Shown piece by piece: positions 21,312 to 31,863 of a stretch of 64,000 nucleotides of DNA. This stretch comes from Hermatobates lingyangjiaoensis. Its lineage: Eukaryota; Arthropoda; Insecta; Hemiptera; Hermatobatidae. Numbering within the stretch: the stretch's first letter is position 1; each line of letters starts with the position of its first letter. The notes beneath the pieces are model-generated. The model did no database searches. It was not told the DNA's origin and saw only the letters and a program-made list of their open reading frames with translations. Both the position numbers and the translations under genes were made by a program. The stretch spans positions 264,704-328,703 of the forward strand of contig JAPFBL010000373.1 of assembly GCA_026182355.1 (NCBI GenBank), read 5' to 3'.

Positions 21312-21415
21312 CCGAAAGCTTGTGTATTTAATTTTTAAGTAATTTGTTTACCTTAATCATATTTGCATGGAAATTATAGTTTTTAAATATTCTTTAGTGT
21401 TCTACTTATATATTA
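21312..21415 (+). repeat. family G PLE terminal repeat, inverted copy
   Basis: Starts with CCGAAAGCTTGTGTATTTAA, at the same position as the GAAA of the copy at 20278-20440, and runs in the opposite direction. The CTGATGA half is absent, cut at the junction with the PLE coding fragment. Confidence 0.7.
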
Positions 21416-21559
21416 CCAGAACTCTTATAGAAAATACCAACAAATCACCGCAAACTAGCCAGGAAACTAGAAAACGTCAGTAAGAAATTAATGTATATTA
21501 TATACTAATTATTATATGTTATATATATTATTACTGACTTCAATTATATATATATATAT

Positions 21560-21902
21560 CAATGATCAAACCACAATAAAAAATGGGAAAACAAGACTAA
21601 GATCTTTCAACCGTAACAAGCGGTCTTCGTCAGAGTCAAAAACCCAACTGAAGTCCAAAACTAAACATAGTCTTGTTTTCCCATTTCTTTTATTTTAATC
21701 GTTTAATGTATATTATACATATATATATATATGTATATATGTGTGTGTATATGATCAAACCACAATATGAAATGAGAAAACAAGACTAAGATCTTTCAAA
21801 CGTAACAAGCGGTCTTCGTCAGAGTCAAAAACCCAACTGACCAACAAACCCAACTGGTTTGATCATTGATTGTTATTTCACGTGTTTATGTGAAATCTTT
21901 TA
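21560..21902. repeat. family C repeat cluster (two minus copies and a plus tail)
   Basis: Two minus copies have intact cores (CTGACGA...GAAA at 21633-21605 and 21822-21794). The plus tail GATCATTGATTGTTATTTCA follows at 21860. TA-rich runs separate them. The minus copies are very similar, so they are fairly recent. Confidence 0.8.
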
Positions 21903-21904
21903 AT

Positions 21905-22340
21905 ATATATATAAAAGTCACCACTAAAAGTCCTAGAAGGAATGGAAAACATTGATAAAATGCTATCAATTATCAAACTGAGGCATTTCATTATATTTAA
22001 GAATTGAAAAATAAATGATCTCAGTCTCATAGCTTTCGTAAAAAATAATGGTTCAAGTGCATACATTCCATAAACCATAGCTATCATAAACTGTTGGGTT
22101 CCATGTTGTTTAGATAAATAAAAAAAATAAGATTTTCTTGCAATATGACAAGTAAAATAGATCCAAATAAAAACAATGTAAACAATACTGTCAAAGTTAA
22201 GCCTCAAATCATTAACTGAGAATGCACAGAATCCTAGATCTAGTAGTTATATTCTTTTTTCTTTGGTTTATATCGCCGAGTGGTAAATTATATACATACA
22301 TACATAATGAGAAAAATTTTGTTAGTTTATCTTTTAATTG
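21905..22340. other. no confident feature
   Basis: A minus-strand frame of 109 codons (21878-22207) begins in the family C tail and has no recognised motif. Nothing else was seen. Confidence 0.4.
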
Positions 22341-22430
22341 TTTTTTGAATGGGGATTTTTCCCCGGGGGGTTTTTTCTAGGGGGATTTTTTCCCTGGGGT
22401 TTTTTCCTCCGGGGGATTTTTTCCTAGAAG
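22341..22430. repeat. GGGGATTTTTTCC-type short tandem repeat
   Basis: Irregular units of about 20 bp: GGGGATTTTTCCCCGGGG, GGGGGATTTTTTCCCTGGGG, GGGGGATTTTTTCCTAG. G runs alternate with T runs. It ends in TTTTTTCCTAG, a sequence that would also serve as a splice acceptor. Confidence 0.75.
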
Positions 22431-22560
22431 CGGAAGTTTTAGTGATGAAATTTCTAAATGGTTCAAACAGGATGGTATTTCTGCGCTTTTTGATATGAAA
22501 GTAAGTAAGAGATTGGTTAAGTTAATTTCCCAATCAGGGCTGGAGGACGTGGAAATGTAA
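22430..22560 (+). CDS. possible exon, unassigned
   Basis: Directly after TTTTTTCCTAG the plus strand is open: SGSFSDEISKWFKQDGISAL, FDMKVSKRLVKL, then stop at 22558. A donor-like GTAAGTAAG follows FDMK at 22501. No known domain was recognised. It could be an exon of a host gene or a piece of a transposon carried with the G/T-rich repeat. The following 100 bases recur near 25763. Confidence 0.3.
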
Positions 22561-23398
22561 AATTGTCTCTTCGCTTACTAGACCAGAACTCCTTTGATTT
22601 CTTTTTCTAGGATAAATTAATGGGGAAAAGTAACTCATTAAAAATAAAACAAACTTAAACCCTTACCAAGCAGAAATGAGTACACTCGCAATCACCCAAA
22701 TTGTATTTTTCAGTCATTAGTGAGTTAAATCGACAAAACTTACGCTTTTAAAAAACAGAGGGAAGCGGCTTTACTCATCATTTCTATAGATGCCTGAGAG
22801 TGTTATCGTACACTACTCATCTCATATGTCTCAAAAAAAGTGATGAATGAAAAGATGAAGTTGTGTGGTTCCCTTTTTTGATAAATATTACACATAATGA
22901 CTAATTTCATTTGATTGTAATTTCTTTCCTTTTTCTTTTCTTTTTTTCTGAATAAAGAGCAAACATGAATCTTCAATTGTGTATTCTTCATTACATTACT
23001 TTTTGGTGACAAAAAAATAAATAAAAATGTGCTAAAACAAAAAATTGCAATTTGCGTAGTGGCAAGTTAGTTCGTCTTTGCCCCGAAAGGGGTAATTTCA
23101 AATTTATAGTTACATGCAAAAATAGATGAAAAATTAAAAATAGACTTGAATTTTGTATTCAGCATAAAGTTAAAGAACTTAAAAAAAAAACTTAAAAAAT
23201 TAAAGAACTTAAAGGTCTGAAAAAAGAACGTTTTTGTAATAAAATGGTTGGTTAAGGGGTTAATGTTGTTGAGTCAGAAAATCAGGCAAAAATGTGGAAA
23301 AACAGAGGATATTTTACTAAAATGCATTAATATTTGCACTGAAAACAATCAAAAACATATTGAAAATGTTATCTTAAAGTTATTGACATCAATAACAT
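22560..23398. other. no confident feature; partly repeated
   Basis: Pieces such as CGTGGAAATGTAAAATTGTC (22549) and GAGTCAGAAAATCAGGC (23271) recur at 25763 and 25862, so this is part of a locally duplicated stretch. No coding content was recognised. Confidence 0.4.
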
Positions 23399-23565
23399 TA
23401 GTATCATTAATATTAAAATTATAGTAATCCGTCTTACCTCGTACCCTGCTGCTGAAGTTCTTAACTTCATAAGTTGATAAGTAGTCTTATAAGAAGTTGA
23501 TAAGAACTTCAGCAGCAGGGTACGAGGTAAGACGGATTACTATAATTTTAATATTAATGATACTA
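23399..23565. repeat. perfect 65-bp-arm palindrome carrying splice-donor sequence
   Basis: Arms 23399-23463 and 23501-23565 are exact reverse complements around a 37-base spacer. Each strand contains CAGCAGCAGGGTACGAG followed by GTAAGACGG, an excellent 5' splice site. On the minus strand this could follow the unassigned exon at 23654-23780 as a short next exon. The perfect identity points to a recent inverted duplication. Confidence 0.9.
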
Positions 23566-23653
23566 ACCTCTGTGGTAATGAAAAAATGCATGAAATAACA
23601 TTAATAGTTGATACAAAAGAATGCTGATAAAAAAAAATATGCGTTATAATAAC

Positions 23654-23780
23654 CTGTTTGGATTGTTTAGAAGCTGGAGTGTTTCTTGTAAGGTGGGCTG
23701 AAGGGATGTAACATCCATGTAAGCAAACTGAAAGACGTGAAGAAGACGCACAAAGGAGGGCAGGAATTCCATCTCAATGA
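23654..23780 (-). CDS. exon-like sequence, unassigned protein
   Basis: The minus strand reads MEFLPSFVRLLHVFQFAYMD, then VTSLQPTLQETLQLLNNPNR, and stops being coding-like at CAG/GTTATT (donor at 23653). The composition looks like a helical cytosolic protein, but the family was not recognised. The upper boundary is uncertain (an acceptor could be CAAAG or TTTGAG near 23780-23790). The 5' part of this exon and the adjoining intron are duplicated at 25466-25740, where the coding part is lost. Confidence 0.45.
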
Positions 23781-24030
23781 CTCAAAGGCTTTGTCAAAAG
23801 TAATAGCCAATGAGTAAAAAAAAAAGTTAATCTAAACTTTTTAAAAGTATCTCAATAGACGTCTTTGTCATCCGAACCTCTTCTCGTAGTAAAACTGTAA
23901 TTTTATTGATGAAATGTTACTCCAGATTTGTTTGATCTGAAAATAAATTTCATAAATTGTTATTGATATCTTATCTGATTTCAATTGTTTAAATTAAGGA
24001 CTTTTTTAAACCAGAAGCTATTAAAGTAGT
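23756..24030. repeat. 275-bp local duplication, copy 1
   Basis: Runs from GGGCAGGAATTCCATCTCAA to CTATTAAAGTAGT. The second copy at 25466-25740 differs by scattered substitutions and small indels. Copy 1 overlaps the start of the unassigned exon. Confidence 0.85.
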
Positions 24031-24059
24031 CTCCCTAGAGTTTTTACCAGCTGCGAGGT

Positions 24060-25465
24060 CTCCTATTTAAGTTTATAATTTAATAAAAAAATCAAGTGTG
24101 TTTAACAATAATTATTGTTGAAAAATAAATAAATTACTTTTTAGCCATTGAACTTCAAAATTTAAATTACATATAAATTAAAGTATTGTTTGTTACATAT
24201 ATAAAGTAAAAGAAATACCTCCCTAAAAAATGTCTGCGAACTCAAACCCTCTGGGAATGATACTGCATTATTACTAAGGCAATGAACAATTTAGTGTTTA
24301 TTTTTATAAACAACCGAAGTAGGTTTTTTCTTTCAATGAAATGTATTTAAGTCAAATTTTGAAATTTAAAACAGGAAAGTACCCTTATTTTCTCTGAAAA
24401 ACATCGAAGAAAAAATGTCGTTTTAAGATAATTTATAACTAAGCATGTATGATAATTACATCTTCAAACGAAAGATTTCAATTTTGAATTTTGTTTTACA
24501 TTTACGGTCTTTTATAGAATTATTATACTGGGAAATTTATGGCTTCTTAGTATTTAATAAAATAATTTTTCTTCCCCTTTGTCAAAAATCATATATACGA
24601 ATTTTCTCTGAGTGGGTGTTATCTTTTTTTCCTGCGCCTTGTACTCTGTTATAAGGTTGCTACGAATGTATATTGGGAAAAAATATATTAGTAATTAGCC
24701 AGTTTACATACTCAAGTCAAATTCAAAGCCAGCTATTCAGTATAATTTATACTTTTATAGTTGGGAGCTTCTAATTTTTGAAAATAATAAATATAAACTA
24801 TTAGATTGGAATAGTGAAAAAAACTGTATATTTGTCAACAAACAAAACTCCTCTTTCTTGAGGAAAGTGTCCATTCATCACATTTCAATATCATGGAAAG
24901 GTACTACATCGAAGATAATGTATCCTTGTATACACAAGGATAATGTAATTATAACTGATATTAAGCTTTGCTCAAGAGAGCAATGTATAGATTTATTAAA
25001 GCATTTTATTAGACAAATCCATCATTCCATGGAAAACAATGAAAATTATATATATTTATAATTATATATAAATTATAAATATGGAAATTATATTTATTGG
25101 CGGTGATTTTGTTACACATAAAAATATTATTTCTCTTATATCTCATATAAGTCAATACATAATTTAAATTTTTCCATTATAAATATCAATTTCACCTCGG
25201 TGGATTTATCAAATTAAAATATGTCAACCGAAGTCTGTAGTCTTGGGCAGTTCTTATCAGAAGTGCTACCACACTTTTTCGGGTTTTGAGTAGGTTTGAA
25301 GAAGGACTATTTTGAAGACTTTTGGTCAGCTAAAGGTTCCATTAGAGGGCTTTGGTTTAAGAAAAGCATAAGTATATCACAGAAGTAAACTTATTGTTGG
25401 TCGCATTCTCAATTCATTAATTATCAGAAAACATATTTATGTACATGTGAAGTAATCGTATTAAG
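24060..25465. other. no confident feature
   Basis: AT-rich sequence with short open frames (24445-24654, 24858-25061) that show no motif or splice context. Confidence 0.45.
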
Positions 25466-25740
25466 AGGGCAGGAATTCCATCTCAATGACTCAAAGGCTT
25501 TGCCAAAAGTAATAGACAAAGTATAAAAAAAACAGTTAATCTAAACTTTTTAAAATTGTCTCAACAGATCTCTTTGTCATCCGTACCTTTGCACGTAGTA
25601 AAACTGTAATTTTATTGATGAAATGTTACTCCAGATTTGTTTGATCTGAAAATAAATGGCATAAATTATTATTGATATCTTATCTGATTTCAATTGTTTA
25701 AATTAAGGTCTTTTTTTAATCCAGAAGGTATTAAAGTAGT
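25466..25740. repeat. 275-bp local duplication, copy 2
   Basis: Same order and orientation as 23756-24030. It starts at the same base within the exon, so the breakpoint cut the exon. More short matches continue after it (25763-25870 against 22549-22680 and 23271), and 25895-25965 resembles 28200-28270, so the region has been rearranged more than once. Confidence 0.85.
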
Positions 25741-25759
25741 AATAATTTAATACTACTTA

Positions 25760-28700
25760 ATACGTGGAAATGTAAAATTGTCTCTTCGCTTACTAGACCT
25801 GAAACTTCTGGATAAGTTAATGGAAATGTAACTCAATAAAATAACAGACTTAATGTGCTTGAGTCACAGAATCAGGAAAAAATGAGGCAAAAATTAAGGT
25901 TCTTACGAACCTCTATCTGTATTCGTTAACATTATAAATAATTGTCATATGTCATTTTGTGACTAAGAAAGGGTCAGATGATCTGAATTGTCTTCGAAAA
26001 GATTTTTTTTCAGTTTTTTTTTCGTTTATTACTTTTTCTTTGTCATAATAGCATGCGCCACTAGATATATTTTAAATAAAGAATTTTATTATTTACACAG
26101 ACGTTACTATTTTGATAGTCACAAGAACATATATTCATCCTGTCCTCCAGGGTTAATGAAGGCGACTGACCCACTTTTGTATTGCGTCTATCTTAAACAA
26201 AAACTACCCTAAATTACTAATTTGCTGTAACGACAGTTTTGACAATTGCTCTTGAAAACGGATGAGAACTATATGGGTTCTATGAACTGTCAACTTAGGA
26301 GATAAGATGGATTTATGTAATAATAATTCTTACGAAAAATTGTTACGAAAGTAATTCAGTCTAGGACGGACAGTGTAAAAACTAGCATAATAAAAAATAA
26401 TCAATCTTATTTATTAAAAGTAGTTTCTTTCGTGGTTGTAACATCGAATTCTAGTAACACGTTCATTTTGAACGTGTAAAAGACTAGTAAAAGTTTGATA
26501 CCCAAAGAAACCAATTTTCCTGGACTTTTTGAGAAGTAATGTAGTCGATAACTCAACTCTGTACGTCAACGTTTCGAAAACTCATATTTTCATTTTCAAG
26601 GCTACAACAAATTATATAATCTATTATTGATAACCAACTTTTTTTCATTGTTTTAATCTGTATTTCTGGTCATCAATAATAAATTATATATTTTTCTTAG
26701 AGCAATGAAAATAAAAATATAAATTTTCGAAATATTGGAATAAAGAATTAGTTCTTGTCCAGACAACCTCAAAAATTCCTTTATTGAACAGTACCAAAAA
26801 GATGAAACTCACTTTTATACCTTAAAAGGGCTTTGCAACCAAACTTTTTTTCAAGAGGGATTTTTTTTTAAAAAAATGTCAGCATTCTTTACGTTTATTT
26901 TGATACTTTTAAATATTAATAATAGAAAAATGGGTCATAATTTTAAAATTGCTATTATTATCCCAGCGTGTAGTTTTTGTAATTATTGAATAATTAGTCA
27001 AACTTACAACATAACACTTTTATGAAGGTTTGTGCTATTTTTGTGTTAGTTCGCTTAATTTATTTTTTGAATAAAAAGATTTTTCATTAATTTGGAAAAC
27101 ATAAAGTAAATTGTGTGGACCCTTTAGGGCAATGTTAGCTATAAGGGTAAATGACTGGAAGGTCTGACGGACACCGCTTTACCAATGTTTGCCTTGCGCT
27201 TTCGGTGACACAGGCCTCAGGAGTTATGAAAAGAACTTGGGTTCTTAGCGAAGGAAAGTCCGTACCTGTCACTGGGACGTCAACTCTGCCTGAAGAGAGC
27301 CCTTACCTGTAAGCCGCCCGCACACTAACTACCGTCTCCCACCATCTCTCTTATCTCTACCTTCCGTAAACACTGATAACAGGGCCATTTGCACGCTCCA
27401 CCTTTCATTAACCTTATCAACCTCCAAACCTGCTGGTTATGTCAAGTGCCCACCATTTGCCAATTTTTTTTTTTGAGCTTTCTGAAATTAGATTTCCATT
27501 TTTATCTTTTATACAAAGAGAAAATAAATAATTTTCAAGATTTGACTTTATACTGTTTTGGTTAGCAAGTTGTTGTTTCCACGGAAATATTAAACTGGTA
27601 GGTCAATGGGACTTCAGCACAGCTCTCTTTTCAATTCAACCTTGATCTTTACGTCAAATAAATCTTTGCTCTAAACCGAAAATTCCATTAGCTCTTGAAT
27701 AAATCATTAACAAATAAGCAATATATTTTTTATTCATTTTAATTCATTTTCATAATACTACTGTATAAAGAGATTAACTAATTATATTTAAACATAAAAA
27801 CATGCTATTTTATTTTTTTACACCCATAGTTATGATCTGTTACTTCTTGTGGGGTCCAAGAGAGGAAAGTAGGAATAATTTGTTTTAGCGCCAGATTTAC
27901 TTAAAACAATAACACACAATCAGGATGATGCTAAATCCGAAATCCCCAAAAACTGTTTTCCAGAATAAACATCTTTAAAGTTTCACTGATTATGTATATG
28001 TTTAGAGTAGACCGTTTATGCTTCTGGGAAATTGAAGTGCACCAAATTTCGGAGGGCGAGAAGAACTGACCGATTCCTAATCATTTTGATTATTTGGATC
28101 AAAACTAATTAACTAATCAATCAAAATTTTGATTGGTTATCAATATGACTGAGATAGTCATATTACAACTATTTTTGAATGCTCTATACAAACATTACTG
28201 AAGTGAAGAACCTTTATCTGTATCAGTTAACTTTATAAATAAATGTCATGTGTCATTTTATGACTAAAGAATTGTTGTTAGAACCACGGAGAGTACTTGA
28301 TAAATTATTGGAAAAACCAACCATGTGCTTTGGGTATTCCCCCTCTTTGACCGTTCCAGGGCAATTTCCATTGATTAGTGGCCTAATCAGGAGGCCATTC
28401 ACAATAGACTTCCTTTAAACGAAAAACGAATATGTGATCATTTTGATTAAAATGATAACGGATTTATGTTCCACTTATATGAAGAAGGAAAAAAATCATG
28501 TATCAACTGTTATAATTGTAGTTTAGTTATGTAATTCCAATTAAAATGCGGGTAAACTTTTTTTTTTTTTAATAATGCTTTAATGAAAAACTTACGAAAT
28601 TACTTAAGTGATTTGAAGTTATCGCAAATAGCTTTTTATTTTGTCAAGTGGAAGTTGAGAATACTTGTTGGGAGACTACAGTTTGAGAGCCACTTGAGTT
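25760..28700. other. mostly featureless; repeat traces
   Basis: Near 26572 the minus strand ends a T/A hairpin with CGAAACGTTGACG, a decayed hammerhead-like repeat. A GC-richer block at 27140-27440 holds no recognisable gene. Before 28.7 kb the sequence is AT-rich intergenic. Confidence 0.4.
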
Positions 28701-28719
28701 GAAGTGTTCCAACAGTTCA

Positions 28720-28726
28720 TATATAG
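28720..28726 (+). promoter_or_regulatory. TATA box of the small secreted peptide gene
   Basis: TATATAG lies 36 bases before the ATG at 28762, in a short unstructured leader. The spacing allows transcription to begin only a few bases ahead of the start codon, giving a very short 5' UTR. Confidence 0.55.
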
Positions 28727-28761
28727 CTGACTGTCTCTTCACACCTTTCAAATCATCCAAC

Positions 28762-30747
28762 ATGAAGTCTCACCTAATCCTCCTTGTATCTCTCTCAGGT
28801 ATATATATATCTATATACATTTACTAGCATCAATCATATTTGTTTTCTTATATATTACTGTGAATAAACAATCCATAAAGGAAATCACCACGTATTACTA
28901 TAAATAAGAGAACACAAATCAGAGCAAAATACTTATTAGTTGTCAATACTAATCGATATTTGTGAAAGTTCATTATCTAGAGGAAATTAGGAGTGGCGTA
29001 GCCAGGGGGGGGATGGGTGGTCGTGCCAGAGAGCGGCATTTTGAGGATTAAAAATAGAAATATTAAAAATTTCGAAAAATCACGAATGGCAATATAACTA
29101 AAAACTACAAATATAGATAACCAAAAATGACAAATAAATATTGTTTTGTGTTCCTACAGATTATTACATTGTAGTAGTACAGATTACCATGTATTTTAAC
29201 AACAGATTTGAATAGTAACCTTATTGCAATAAACTATTCATGCAAAAAAGTATAACCGTTTCTAGATCAAAAAAATACGAGTATAAACGTCTTTCTAAAA
29301 ATTCTTCAATAATAAAGAAGCAAAGAGTGATGAAATTCAAAGATATGGAAGTTTTATGGCATTGAAAGCCAAGTTGATCTTATGCGATACAGTTAATTGC
29401 TAGTGGGCTGCCTTCCATTCATATTTATCGACTTAATAATAGTAAGGCGATAAATATGCGTTATTTGCTTTTAATTGAGTGCAAGGTCTTTGTGAAAGTC
29501 GGTATATGACTTTGAAGTTTTGTTTTGATAGTACAGAAACTATTTTGTTCAAGGGGTATAAGTACAAGGAGTGTTATAATAAAATCAATTTCCTTGGAGA
29601 AATAAATAAATGCTATAAGGTGAACGTATTCTGCCAAGCTCTATGCGTAAATCAGTAAGAAAAACTTGTCAAATTTTTTCATCCATGATTATCCTGTTCT
29701 AATCTGAATCATTTATGTCTAATCGTACATGTGTGATGACTTAATGTTGTTGTTATCAGTTAGTTTTTGTTTGAAACATCTTATCACATATTTCAGTGAC
29801 TGTATTGTGTGGTCTTATCTCTTTATTTTTTTTTGTTTTTAAATCAAAGTCAAAGGAATGTAGAAGATGAGATTTTTAACGATTATCTGTGATATTCGTA
29901 ATTGGTGCAGTCTATCAAAGATATGTCAGGATTTAATAACCCCTTGTATGATGCTCATGTCAAACACTTAAATATTATTCTGTTCATTATAGATTCTATT
30001 TATGTTTAAAAGGTTCTGTTCAATGAAAACCTTTAATTACACCTAAACAATGGTTGATATTTCCACAGTTAGTATAAAGTGAATTAAAAATACTTTATGT
30101 TCTTCTTAACTGGTATATTGTTTAAATAAAGTGCTTGCGAGATCAAGCCAAATGCATAAATCGAATGCTCAATACATACATTAATCTTATCTGATACGTT
30201 TTGTTATTAATAACGCTTTATATAATATTTTTATCAAGTTAAACCAAATTATGTAAAATTAAAATAAAATTTTCGGTAAGAAATAATATTTTTCAAAGTT
30301 GGAAGAGAAACAGACGTTAAAATCAATACGAAGGAGGCATTGCAGAAGAGAATATTAAAAACTTCTTGATGTATGTGGCCCAAAACCTGTACGGTGTGAA
30401 GTAAGGTGAATAAATCGAGGGTTGGAGTGGGTATTGAACACCCTGACCTACCAGTTCTGAGGGGAGCACGTTAACCACTATGCTAACCTGGCCTCCTATC
30501 CTTTAAGACAATTACTATTTCTAAAATATCTATGAAATTTACTACATATAAGAGTAAAAAGTAGTGTGTTATTTAAAAATATCGTTTCACTTTGTTGGCA
30601 GTATTCCTGGTTACATCAGAAGTTGAAGCATGCTACCTAGCCATAGTACCTGTGTGCGCTGAGGTTAACGGCAAGCCAGTAAACAGAAACCTCACGTGTC
30701 AGAATCACAACATCAACAACGGACAACCACGTCAGTGCTTCACATGA
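28762..30747 (+). CDS. small secreted four-cysteine Kazal-like peptide, complete, two exons
   Basis: Exon 1 (28762-28798) encodes MKSHLILLVSLS, the start of a signal peptide, and ends at CAG/GTATAT. Exon 2 (30602-30747) follows TTGGCAG, keeps the phase, and ends with TGA at 30745-30747, giving 60 residues. The signal peptide probably ends after SEVEA. The mature part has four cysteines: C-x7-C-x13-C-x12-C. The run C-x7-C with PVC followed by NGK resembles the centre of Kazal protease-inhibitor domains, where C-x7-C precedes G-x-D/N-G-x-T-Y, but the fifth and sixth cysteines are absent. Secretion is well supported. Inhibitor activity is only a guess; a defence or venom-type peptide is also possible. 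The long first intron carries one SINE, and a second SINE lies directly behind the stop codon. Confidence 0.8.
28800..30383. other. intron of the secreted peptide gene, mostly empty
   Basis: AT-rich intron. Near 28993 GTGGCGTAGCCAGG followed by a G run looks like the end of a DNA transposon (compare the MITE at 36264-36486), but no second end was found. Confidence 0.5.
30384..30495 (-). mobile_element. tRNA-derived SINE, truncated copy
   Basis: On the minus strand it starts AGGCCAGGTTAGCATAGTGG (A-box-like) and continues to the B-box-like GGTGTTCAATACC and CGATTTATTCACC. It has the same head as the full copy at 30763-31072 but ends soon after it. It lies inside the first intron of the secreted peptide gene. 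Confidence 0.75.
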
Positions 30748-30762
30748 ATCTCTTTTAGACTA

Positions 30763-31072
30763 GGTTAGGTTAGGTTGCAGTGGCAGTTCCACAAGGGAAC
30801 ACACGTAGGCCGAGCATTGACCCTTTGTGATACTACACAATGAAGATTGATTCTACAGTGGGAGTCCTAAATTTTGCCTAACTCAAATGTATTTAGAGTA
30901 GGGATCTTTAACGACATCGTACAGGCTCAGGACCGACGGTTTAACGTCCTTCTCCGAGGGACGACGCGCTCAGATTTATTCCCGCGTGAATAAATCGAGG
31001 GCCAGGTGAGGATCGAACCCCGGTCCTATCAGTTCAGAGGCGAGCACGTAACCACTGAGCTAGCCTGGCCCC
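30763..31072 (-). mobile_element. full-length tRNA-derived SINE with 14-bp target-site duplication
   Basis: The minus strand starts GGGGCCAGGCTAGCTCAGTG (A box) and has GGGGTTCGATCC (B box), a complete tRNA-like head. The body follows (GGACGTTAAACCGTCGGTCC), ending in CAACCTAACCTAACC. The direct repeat TCTCTTTTAGACTA occurs at 30749-30762 and 31073-31086, proving the insertion limits. It sits one base behind the stop codon of the secreted peptide gene, so it is probably in the 3' UTR. AATAAA at 31144 could serve as the polyadenylation signal. Confidence 0.92.
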
Positions 31073-31329
31073 TCTCTTTTAGACTAATTTTACCTATTTG
31101 AAACTGAAAACATGTTCATGTTTGTTTCAACATAAATGACATTAATAAAATGGCTATAGATATGAGAGGCAAAAGTTACAATGGTTACAGTGGTGATGGT
31201 ATTAGGTCATCGGGTGACACATAGTTACATCCAGCCTTCATATGTCTTGTGACTATCTCACGGACATAAGAATATAGGAAATTACAGGACTAAATTTTCT
31301 ATATTAAAATCAATGGTGCGCCCGAAAAG

Positions 31330-31382
31330 CATTTATTATTTCATAGGTACGCCCTAGAGGAAAAAAGTTTGAGAAACGTTGG
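31330..31382. mobile_element. hAT-type transposon end, isolated
   Basis: Reads TACGCCCTAGAGG then AAAAAAGTTTGAGAAACGTTGG, like the right end of hAT elements (compare GTTTGAAAAACACTG at 17064). No matching left end was seen. Confidence 0.4.
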
Positions 31383-31760
31383 CCTAGACCAACAATAATC
31401 TAAGTTTCAGAGAACATTTCTGATAGGACGAATTTGACTTTATTCATTTGCCAGTAGGAATAGAGCAGCGCCTATGCCAGTAGGTTGGGGAAGGAAATCT
31501 ACATAGTGTACTGATTGACAAATGCATGTTCTTAGCATAAATTATTTCATAACTATTTAGAATGATTTATGTTATGTGAAACTTCTACTAACATCAAAAA
31601 TCATGACAGGATGTGAATTAGTTAGACATGAGGCAGTAAACAAATCAAAATAAATTATATAAACTAGTCAACGAAACAGAAAAGTCTGTTGGAATATTGG
31701 TAAAATTACAAAAATTTTGAACAAATACAAAGGAATAGGGACGAAAGATATTAATAGACT

Positions 31761-31791
<31 letters not shown>

Positions 31792-31863
31792 ATCTAGGAG
31801 GTGTCAGAGCTTATTTTTCTTCATTCTGATTCTTCCTACGACATTTTGTCTCATATACATATC

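Noticed and set aside
31001..31072. tRNA-like sequence with A and B boxes
   Set aside because: It is the head of the SINE bounded by the 14-bp duplication; the body continues directly and the cloverleaf is not closed by a proper acceptor stem end, so it is not called as a tRNA gene.
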